Below are positions 1-9,372 of a stretch of 15,125 nucleotides of DNA, one piece after another. Under the pieces are notes generated by a model. It was not told the origin of the DNA. It saw only the letters and a list, made by a program, of their open reading frames with translations, and made no database searches. The DNA is from Galdieria sulphuraria (taxonomy: Eukaryota; Rhodophyta; Bangiophyceae; Galdieriales; Galdieriaceae): NCBI RefSeq assembly GCF_000341285.1, contig NW_005178447.1, positions 1 to 15,125 of the forward strand. Reading direction: 5' to 3'. Within the stretch, counting starts at the first letter, position 1. Every line of letters begins with the position of its first letter. The position numbers and the translations under genes are program-made.

Positions 1-273
1 CTTGGATAGTTTCAAAGAGCTACAAAGTAAACCTGCTCTCTCTCCTTTCTGGTTACATGGTACTTGATTGCTTTAATATATATACATATATGTATGTATG
101 TATTTTTAGAGCGATATAGGTTTGACACTTTTCTTTGAGTTTAAAAGGAACAAAAATTGAGTCAATGATGATAGATAGGATGTATATCTAATAGCTTTGC
201 AATTGTTGAAAACACACTGAATATTTTCGAGTCAAACGAAAAGGTAGTCGGAACAACGAATTTCGGAGTCTCT
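1..273. other. non-coding left edge
   Basis: No reading frame of note was found. The only structure is the AT-rich simple repeat listed separately. A gene entering from outside the window cannot be excluded. Confidence 0.5.
76..103. repeat. TA/GTAT microsatellite with a small palindrome
   Basis: A run of alternating TA passes into three GTAT-type units. Positions 82-95 form a perfect 14-base palindrome (ATACATATATGTAT). It is a simple sequence repeat, likely variable in length between strains. No function is implied. Confidence 0.85.
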
Positions 274-888
274 ATGGAAAAAAAAACAATGAAATTTGAT
301 AAACAATTGGCAATGTTGGTCAACAGAGTAAAAGCCAGTGAACAAAGAATTCGTGAAATGTATGGACCAGTCCATTCTCAAACGAATAAGAATATGCGAG
401 TAGTAAATAGAAAGCTTTATGAATAAATGGATGGGATGTAACTTTATGTAGTTTTCATTTATGAAAGGCCTACTGAAAGATATTTATTGGAATCCTTTTA
501 TCCAGAATGAGGTAAAGTAAGATCATTGGCAACTTTGAAGCGAAACAATAATGAAGGTGCTTCTTATCCTATTGCCAATTACCAAAGGACTGCTAGTCAG
601 TTGAAAAAAGTCCATATCAAATATACAATACCTCAAAATGACTACTGTTCGACAATCAAACCCTTTCCAAATTTTGGCAAGGTTTCCTTATTTCTTTCAC
701 GGAAACAAAAAACGATTTTACCTTTTAAATTCCAAAGTCTAAACTATTTCGCAGTTGTACGAGACTGAAATTTACAATGGACACAAAGTTATGAAACAGT
801 ATCAGAGGATCTCCTAGGAAATGAAAAAGTATACGTTGACTTTGTCAAAGTTCATAAAATCGTTTTCTTTGTTAGGGCATACAAATAA
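274..888 (+). pseudogene. possible decayed coding stretch, no recognised family
   Basis: One frame runs from an ATG at 274 to a TAA at 886-888 (205 codons) with four internal stops: TAA 424-426, TAA 439-441, TGA 508-510 and TGA 766-768. At this base composition roughly 14 would be expected by chance. The first piece is 50 residues, Lys/Arg/Glu-rich and probably helical. Later pieces read plausibly as protein, including an acidic-hydrophobic stretch around 778-885. No motif identifies a family. A following open stretch at 903-1109 in the next frame could be a frameshifted continuation. The alternative is chance: stop-poor runs do occur in noise when all six frames are searched. What is seen is the stop depletion; gene decay is inference. 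Confidence 0.2.
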
Positions 889-2802
889 GTACCCTCAAGT
901 AGGTGTTTCAAACATATTTTAACAGCAAACAATTGTGCTCAAAATTCGAATTTTTGAGACAAAACAAAGGTATCATTTATCAAAGGAAAATTTGCAAAAA
1001 AAATGACACCTTGTGTCTCTCTGTTCATAAAGGTGTAGAACCATACATAAAATGGTGCGAAAATGGAAAACTAACACTTGAGCTTGTTTTGAAAAACTCC
1101 ATACAATAAAACTAATCGTTCAATAAATGAAAGTTTTATCTATCACAATCTCATGGATCATTTCAACCGTCTCTCTCGATATCTTGTTACATTTGAAATA
1201 GCTTCCTTGAAGAAAAGTCTTGTAAAAAGTGGAAAAAAGAGTGCGACACCAACTTTGACTCGAAAGACATTGTTCATATGTTTTTGTACGTTTTCCATTT
1301 TCCCATAAATATATAGTTTTATACATTTTGTTTCACTCCCTCATTTTTGCACAGAGTTTTCTCGTCTTCTAAAAGTCAAAACGCTTCATCTCCTTGTAAA
1401 AGTCAACTCATATTCCCAAGTTTAATCTCTTCCATAGTCTTGAGCCTATAATCCAACACTATCGTTTCTCTATAGCCCTTTTTTCCTATCCATTTCATAT
1501 TCGAGCGACAAAATTGAGCTTTGTAAATACAACATACGCTAAAGCAGGCTTGTATATTCTTCTCTCAACGAAGCAAACACAGAAGTTCTTTTCTAGTTTT
1601 TCTTTTGAACTTTTCAAAAAGTTTCCTATAGACCTATGGTGGTGAGATCCCTTCCAACGGCGATATCTTTCAGCAATCCAACGTCTATTGATGTGCATAT
1701 TACGTTAAACCAGACAGTAGTAAACAATAAATAAACCAAGAATATGCAGAAAATTTCTCCATTTATTGATTGACAGAAACTATTGGAGATACTTTTCAAC
1801 AATTTCAATGGCACTCTCGCTTGTGTTTTCAAGTATATGATGTCAGTAACTGTAAATCGATTGGAAGAAATGTTGAACAATTCCTAAAAATTTTTCTGGG
1901 TCTCACCGGTGATGTATCTACTTTATCTTCTTCGATTGACTCCAACATACATATTCGTTCAACATGTATACCTCTTCATAAAACTCAAACAGCATTGCTA
2001 CGGCATGAACAGGATCTTTTTTTTTAACCATTCCTTAACTTTTAAAAAAAAAAAGCAGAACCTAATAGAACCTACATTCCAAGACTTGTGCTTCCAAACA
2101 AAAATCCAACAGAGTCGCTCTAAAACTAGTCAATAGGGTCTTGGACAGATTGTTCAAAGCACGTCGAGACGCATTCATAAAAGTGTGAAAAGTCAAATGG
2201 TCGAAATAAATAAATGTGACGATACAGAATAAACAGATGGACTTGGAGAAACAATCGTCGAGGAGGAGTCTTGTCATTTGAAAGAGTAGGTTTCTTGGTG
2301 ATCCATCAATGTTCCTTGTACAACGTCCAACCTGGCTTGTGTCTCTTCTTGAAAAGCTGGGACAATAGCTAAAACATTAGGTTAGGTATTAAACAAGGAA
2401 AAAAACTCCTTGATTACTGCTAGACCTTTGAGAATAATCTCTCCATTGTTATCGGTAATAAATGTACAAGATAGTTTTTGGCTTTACACGGCATCTTTTT
2501 GCAACGTCTTGAATGTTGGTCTCTGTGTTTTCAAAAAACTGAGTGAATCACAAAATATCTTTACAAAACAACTTGAGGTGTATATCCATTTATGTGGAGT
2601 GTTGATATAACCTTGAGAACCAGAAAAGGAAACCAAAAAAGGATTTCATCTATTCCCCAAAAAAAGGGACAGAAAGATTGATTGGTTTTACAAGGAAACA
2701 ATCAGTCCAAAAAAAAAGAAGAAAAAAGCTGCAACACTATGTTCAACCAGCTATATTGCGTTCAACAGACTCGACACAACCAATTGGTAACGAGTCTCTG
2801 AT
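889..2802. other. no supported gene; scattered short open stretches on both strands
   Basis: Open stretches of 65-85 codons lie on both strands. On the minus strand are an ATG-led 71-residue frame at 2277-2062 and pieces between 1880 and 1495 that alternate between frames. Homopolymer runs (T9 around 2017-2026, A11 around 2044-2055) separate some pieces. None carries a recognisable domain, and their lengths fit chance at this A+T content. They could be remnants of a minus-strand gene broken by indels, but I cannot support that. Confidence 0.4.
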
Positions 2803-3240
2803 ATGGATGACAACACTCTCTCAAACTATAGGAGAGAATGGGCAAGCAATGTCATCAAGGTTTTGGGTAAACATGGGAAAAGACTGTCGTTTAACTTGAT
2901 GATGGGTAAGAATCAACAAGGCAGGGAATTCTACAGTAATAGCAATCTAATGAGAAACCAATGCCAAGTCTTGTTGTCTCATCCAAAAAAGCAACCAACA
3001 AAGATTGACAAATTTACAGAGAACTTGGTATGTAAAGACGTGATTGAAGCTTCTATTGTATTTGATCGTAAAGGATTTTTCATGACATAGTTGCAAAGAA
3101 GAAAAGACTTCATAAAGCGAATTCACTCTTTTTCATTACAAGTGATTTCTTGGATCTGGTAATTGAGAATAGTCAACCAGCATCATGAATTGATATTTGA
3201 GTTTGTAAAAGGAGATATCAAGTTGTTAAGGAATATGTAA
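2803..3240 (+). pseudogene. possible decayed coding stretch, no recognised family
   Basis: An ATG at 2803 opens a 95-residue frame that ends at TAG 3088-3090. The same frame then continues to TAA 3238-3240 with only one further stop (TAA 3160-3162), so 146 codons hold two internal stops against about ten expected. The peptide is basic, rich in Asn, Gln and Lys, and has no signal peptide, membrane segment or known motif. Upstream, a different frame is open around 2720-2800. This may be an exon or a pseudogene remnant, or chance. I recognise no family. Confidence 0.2.
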
Positions 3241-4429
3241 AGGTGATTTCGTGGAGACTTGTTAAAAGTCTCACAAATGTAGGGGTACAATACGCTTATT
3301 GTATGAATAATTTGAGGGAATAGTAGGGGAATATTGTCCCGATGTAAGGGCAGTGCTTGGAGAGTGAAACATACTTTTATAAGAATCACTTGAAGACAAT
3401 CTAGCAAAACCAAACCTATCTCCAAAGCTGTAGTTGCTGCAATTTCTTCGTACAGACTTTAAAAAGCCCTTGTCGTTGACGACTAGAACACAGTTCATGA
3501 CTATGGATAAAACTGTACTCCAATCCTTCAAGTATGGTTATGCTTCAACACGTAAACAAAAAGCTTTTCAAAGGTTCTTTTCGTGTGTTTCGTGGGTGTC
3601 TTTGTCTCAAGGTCTCGTAAAGACTTGAGCGTCAAAAAGGACAAATTTTCTTCTACTTGTAGCTTTGTTCATTGTCTTGGTAAACCAAACGATGATATCA
3701 TTCAACTGGCTACTCAACTCAATATCACTTGTGTTTTTCCAAACTCGTTACTCTCAAGGGTACTTGTCCATTTTTAAAGAGTCATTTCAAACAATATTGA
3801 GGTGGAACCTAAACATGTTACAAACTGTCATTTTGCTGAATTGAAACGTATTGTTTTGTTATGGTGATTCAAAACAAGTACTTTTGAAAAGAGTTAAAAA
3901 AATAACCATTTTTTGTCATTCTTCTCTTCTTTTGCATAGAATGTGTCTTTAAAGCATTGGCTCTTAATATTTTGTTATCAGTGTGAAAATCAAAGTTAAC
4001 TTTCTAATACGGGAAAACAACCAGTAGGTCGTACTAGGACAAGTTCAATTTCCATTCCTAATAGATCGTTTGTACAGAACTTTGACTGCAATCTAGTTGA
4101 TTCTTTCTTTGAATTTACATCATCCTGCAGTCTTTGAATACTACTTTCTGTCATCTTCATCCCTTTTCTTGTACAATGAGCATTCAACTGTTTTTACAAC
4201 ATATTACAAATCTAAAAAACAAGATCTTCACCATTCCACAATTAAACCGATAAAGAAGAGAAAAAACGAGATAGAAATATTATCTTATCCTTATCGACTA
4301 GATGACCACTCCATATCAAGCTGGTCTTAGGGTCGAAGAAGTAAGGTGGAAATATTCTGAAGCATAAATAGTCAAAAGGTGTAGTTTCGACATAAGAACA
4401 ATACAATATATCAGATAAATCAGTAGTAG
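3241..4429. other. no supported gene
   Basis: Two overlapping plus-strand open stretches (3434-3628 and 3583-3777, different frames) and minus-strand stretches over 3183-3531 are the longest here, all under 90 codons. A short ATG-led piece at about 4300-4362 also reads like protein but stops after 21 codons. No domain, RNA gene or repeat was recognised. Confidence 0.4.
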
Positions 4430-4690
4430 ATTCTAGATCACAGAAAACAGTATGTTGTACACTTTCATGATACTGCAAGTTCACTTGTCAAAGATTACTT
4501 GATTCAACTGAAGAAATTGTCTCGAATTGATCATTTGGAGTTACCCACCCCTACAAAGACAACACAACTATCACGGGACAAAGAGATTCTTTGTAATCGG
4601 GATTTCCAACGAAAAAAGCTTCTGAAAAGGTTGTACGTCGACGTTTTCGGAAAAGAAATGACGACTAGTCGCTTCATCATACTATCATAA
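4430..4690 (+). other. 86-codon open stretch, unknown
   Basis: This frame is bounded by a TAG just upstream and TAA 4688-4690. The peptide is rich in Lys, Leu, Asp and Arg and reads like a helical, charged protein segment. There is no ATG near its start, so if real it would be an internal exon or a remnant. The opposite strand is also open over 4531-4713, which weakens the case. No family recognised. Confidence 0.15.
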
Positions 4691-5379
4691 GATAACAAAT
4701 AAGTTCGTTTCAAGAATCAAAAGGTAAAGATTAGTCTCAAACAGATACAAGAAAAATCGAAAATCGACCAGTAAAGCAACTCGATACCCTATTTGTTGTT
4801 CAAAATCAGAACCGTATGTAGTTCTACTGATAGTAAGGTACAGAAATAGTCGTAAGTGTGCAAATAATGCCCTTTTATTTTGTAAAGTCAACAATACAAT
4901 TTTCCTTTATAGTAAAAAAATAGGTCAAATTCGTACTTTTATGACAAAAACTATTATTAATATTCCATATACTACTAACCAATACACTATGGCTTTCTCT
5001 TGTTGTCGTTGTTGTTGTCTTTTTACAATTCCAAGTAAATAAAACAATGACACTTTTCCTCTCATGCCAACAACGAAGAAAAAAGTAAAAGATAGAAACA
5101 CAAGTCATTATCTTTGTAGAATTGATGACTCTGCCATACTGTACTAGGCTCGGGCTCATATTTGTTGTTGCTGCTGTTTTGGCTGAATTTCAAGTAGTGG
5201 CGAATGGTTTGATTTTGCTGTGATAATCGAAAAATGCTTTATGGTTCGTGTCAATGTATGTGCAAACCACTTTGTTCGTCTGCATATGCTTTCTAAGAAT
5301 TATTTACCAAAAAGTTGGACTTTATCTTCAGAGTCAAACCAAAAACTCTAGTCGGACACGATGACATCAATGTGTACAC
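4691..5379. other. no supported gene; Val/Ala-rich hydrophobic peptide possible at about 5125
   Basis: An ATG near 5125 opens a peptide of about 32 codons with a signal-peptide-like hydrophobic core, partly encoded by GTT/GCT triplet repeats at 5162-5178. It stops at a TGA/TAA pair at 5219-5225. A GTATGT donor-like site lies at 5256. None of this assembles into a gene that I can support. Confidence 0.3.
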
Positions 5380-5966
5380 TTGTGTAACACTGTAGAAGTT
5401 CAACCAATCCTTCATGAATGTCTTTCAGAGCTACTTTGTATACTATCCAAACGCAACCTGTTTGCACAAAATGTTGTGTCTCCTTTTCACCTTTTTGACA
5501 GCTACAACTACCACTATTTTCAACAGAATGACCTTCAGTGTGTTGAAAAGAAAAAACAGATCAGCAGCACTCTTGAAAAGGCAAATACTGTTATACACAA
5601 GTCGCCTTGTTTCCCATTCACACCGTACTACTAATGTTACCCTCCTCTTCAACTATATAAGGACCAAAGACGATTTGCAATAGATGCCTTTCAGAAACAG
5701 CAGCAATACTGGCTTCAACACTATCACTCTTACGACTTTAGACAAAACTTAACTTTTGGTAAACCCAGTAATTCAAAAAAACAAAGGCGTTTCTCAAAAC
5801 GGACTAATAGCTACAGTCGCCATCGTCACAACTCTTTACCCAGGTGAACACAACCAAGATTTTTCAACAGTGTCCTTTTCCCTGCTTTATTTCATGGTTC
5901 TCAACAAGGTGAGTATATTTTGAACTGAAAACTTTTCCCTTGCTTTCAAAATACAAGTTTATTCAG
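5380..5966 (+). pseudogene. possible remnant exon followed by a 58-base intron-like segment
   Basis: One frame runs 5380-5928 with only two internal stops: TAA 5632-5634 (one base from the Gln codon CAA) and TGA 5845-5847 (one base from the Arg codon CGA). About 13 would be expected. The middle part (5635-5844) encodes a Gln-, His-, Tyr- and then Arg/Ser-rich segment. At 5909 a textbook 5' splice site (AAG|GTGAGT) is followed 58 bases later by a pyrimidine-rich stretch and CAG (5964-5966), a size typical of compact protist introns. Against this, 5414-5683 is also open in a second frame and 5443-5652 on the minus strand, so the stretch is simply poor in stops. The protein family is unknown. 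Confidence 0.22.
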
Positions 5967-8900
5967 CTTTCGTTTTCACAAACTGTCAAACCTTATGGGT
6001 GTCGTTTTCCATATTCGAATCAATAGAGAATTGATCTAAAAGCACAACAATACAAACAATCATTGAAAATAAGCAATGATGGACTCAAGACTTTCCTATG
6101 CTATCCTGAGAAATGCCTGTTGCAGAGTTACAGACCGATTTCTCCATCTTGAAAAGAGTCATATAGAAGGCAAAAAAAACTACTATACGGAATATAATTC
6201 TGTGAACTGACCAAAACACTCAACTGAGAGTCTGACTGGTTTCTTGTTCTTGCAGAATATCTTGGAAATATCAACCCAAAGACTGATTCTCAACAACAGA
6301 CTACAAGTAGACTATCAACTGCTAATACATACGCAAAACTGCTCTGAAACAATTATCAATAAAAATAAAAAAACTTGTGAGACAACTAGTTGACTAAAGT
6401 ACCAAAACTCAACCACAGCTTGAATTCCTTTGTCTTTGCTCTCTTCTCGACAACGCTAATCTCAAATTTCCATACAAGACCAAAAGTGAAATAAAAACAA
6501 GTGTTGCATAAAGTATATAAACTCCAAAGAGATAATAAAAGTTGTAAATACTAAAAAGAAACTACAGTCTACTTGGAACTCAGAGCTCAGGACTCGATGG
6601 ACTGTTCTAAAAGAAACATTTGAAGGGCTTAAAAAAGAAACGCAGATAATAGAAATTCACTTGTCCAACTAAAACGAACGAAGAATTCGCTTTAGAAATG
6701 AAAGTCGGAAAAGTTTCAATAGCAAACTTGAACCAGGTCCACAGCCTTGACAACACTCACTGAAACTTCCCTTTCATCCAACAATCAAACCATTGTGTTC
6801 ATTTCTGATTGGATTATTATGAGAAGGATCGCTTTGTATTCTCTCCTTTCACTGGAGATATATTATTTTAAGTGACTAGTGAGTTTTATGAAAGAATATA
6901 TTCCACTTGGAGATATGTAAAAAGTTTCTGGAACTATAAGTGTGCTAGATACAATCAATCTCACATCTCAGTATTGTTGTGAAACGAGAAGAACAGTGTC
7001 GTAACAAAGGTCCTCTCAACTCCCTAGCGACACTGTAGCCTTTTAACAGAGTTGAGTTTGATCAATCTTGTCTCTGCAAGGTAAATTTGAAACTACTTGT
7101 GACCCTATTTTGATAACAAATCAAGAACGGGTTTTGCTACAACCAGTTTTTGACTCGTTCACGATCTGAGAACCTTTCTTTGTTGGTCACTCAAAATTAA
7201 GGAAAGCTCCTTAAAGGTGCGAAACGGTCTTTTTCCAATTTCAATGACATTAACTCTGTTTGGCTTGCAAATTACGCTCAAGGAGCAATCTTTGTTCGAT
7301 TACGAGTTATAAAGAAGAATAAATCGTATACTCAACTCTAGAATTGGAAAGTATACAGAGGACAGGACGATAATAAAAAACTGACCCAAGGTTGGGAATA
7401 CTTTTGTCTATACACAAATTCGTACATAAACTACTTACGACAAGGAGGATCGAACCTCAAAAGTTACAAGGGTCTCGCTTTGTTCTCTACATAAAAGACT
7501 TGTAGAGAGTTTTAACTGGTATAACAACAGTAAAAGTGGTGATGCTTTTGCTTCTGCTTGCACATATATTTCAAGATTCATCTTTCCTTTTTACTTTGCC
7601 GAGAGGAGATGAAAGATTCTTATTTTTCCATTACTTCTCAATTTATATTCTTTTCTTTTCACTAGGAGACGAAATTTATCGAGTATATTTAAAAGAACAA
7701 GACCTTTACCGGTTTGGATAACAACCAAAATATAAATTTGAGATTTGACTTTGCAAAGGAATCAGATAAATTGTTTTATTTTATTCTGCTGAATATTGTT
7801 TGCGAGTTGACGACATTTTTATTCTTTGTAGAACAACTTGGATAAAAAGGCGTTTCTCTTCTTTTTCAAGTTTGACTTTCCCTAGTAGAAATGAACATTC
7901 CTTCTATAGATAGACCCGTTTTTTATACGAAACGTTGGGTTGTCTTTGATTCTCGTTACCAATATCCAAAAGGAAGCCTCTACTAGTGTACCCATCAGGT
8001 TATACTTCGCAAGAGTCTTCTTCCAAGTGCCTAACTCAAGGAACTTTTGTATAGTGACTCACTTATTCAATGAGCTGATGGTTGAGAGTGGAAGAAGATT
8101 AGGACTCAACTGGACAAATCGTTCCTTGATTATGCTGAGCTTTTAAAAGTTTTACCTTTTTTTATATTGGAAGAGATAATAGCCCTCTTGGAGTTATATC
8201 GTTCCTAAAGCAGCTTTGTACTTTCTATAGTTTGCTTTCTTGTATATCTTTAAAAGTTGTGGTTTTTACAAAGTTTATCGTACAAGAGGATGCAACAAAA
8301 GCCTTTAAACCTAAACAGTCATGTTTACCTTCAAAAACACCTCAAATGTATAGTCGACTACTGAGGAGAAAGAATTCAACTATGATTCAAATGATATGCA
8401 ATGACAAGATACGAGAAGAGAGTCGCTAGAATAGACTCAATTCGACTGAATTGAATTTCTTCGAAAAATATATTTTCTCCTCTTAACAGAATCCACAGTA
8501 TCAAATGCCACTATTTTCAGAGAAGAAAGAAACAGGAGTTATTGACTCTTACAGAAATTGAGTACTGATGATACACTTGAGTCAATGATGTTGCTGAGAG
8601 TTTGATAAAACCACGAGATATTTTGGATCCTTCTTAGCACATTTGTTTTGCTTTGTCTTTTGCTATCATCAACTTTTGTAGCTTTAGTGATAAACTGCTA
8701 GTTATGAAAGCGTAAGAAAGGAATTTGATGATTGCTGAGAATAAAGAAGTAAAGCAGCTTGCGGGTTTCTGCATTTCTACTAAATAATAATATTTCAACT
8801 GGAGCTTTTGAATAGACTACAAAAGAGAATGACTTGGTTCATAATCTAGTTCCGTGTTTCGAAATGAAGCAAAAGTGACGAAAAAACTATTCCATAAAAT

Positions 8901-9372
8901 ACAGAAAATCTAGAGAGAGACGTCTATGGAACAAATTCTTCATGAACAATCTATACTGCTTGGAACTCTCATGACTACTCTCGAAAATTCTGAAAGAAAC
9001 TTTCTTATCTATGTGAGAATGGGCCATGTTCAATAGCTTTATACTCTCAAAGAGCATAAAAAACTTGTGAAATAAACATTGGCTTCCTTCCAATCCTTCT
9101 TGTACCCTATGAGAGTTACCATTATATTAGCATACGAGAATAAGAATATCGATAGTTCAAAAAGCCATATTGATCGTTCTTCCATAGTTGTAGTCATCTC
9201 AGTCCAAGCCATAAAGGGTATGACATAGTCATCAGTTGATACAGAAAACAAGTTGGATTGGTATCCTTTACTGTTTTCGTTGTTGTTGTTGTGACCGACA
9301 AACAGTCAATCGTTCATTTACTTATATTTGTACTCCGAAATAAACAGAAGATTGCTTAATTTCACTTTGGCG
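5967..9372. other. 3.4 kb without a supported gene
   Basis: Open stretches are short (mostly under 70 codons), on both strands and without known motifs. On the minus strand, 9251-9039 and 9093-8887 overlap in different frames and could be one frameshifted remnant pointing away from gene A. A GTT/TTG triplet run lies at about 9277-9292, just upstream of gene A. No tRNA, rRNA, transposon end or CRISPR-like array was seen. Confidence 0.4.
8437..8454. repeat. small perfect hairpin
   Basis: TCAATTC and GAATTGA are perfect reverse complements separated by four bases (GACT). The stem is only seven base pairs and A/T-rich, so chance is a fair explanation and no function is assigned. Confidence 0.4.

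Noticed and set aside
274-700. Remnant of the same NTPase family (weak likeness to the K-x-L-Y and F-G-x-K parts)
   Set aside because: Only a few residues agree, spacing is wrong and no Walker B or GG-x-P follows.
1320-1500. Alternative genetic code (TGA read as Trp) suggested by minus-strand frames
   Set aside because: Stops of all three kinds interrupt the other stretches, and both long genes use TGG for Trp and contain no in-frame TGA.
7444-7460. tRNA T-loop-like motif on the minus strand (GGTTCGATCC)
   Set aside because: The T stem does not pair with a seven-base loop, and no matching acceptor stem lies at the right distance upstream.
1-9372. Repeat-induced point mutation (CpA to TpA) as the cause of the broken frames
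   Set aside because: The tract is still full of CA dinucleotides, which such a process would have depleted.
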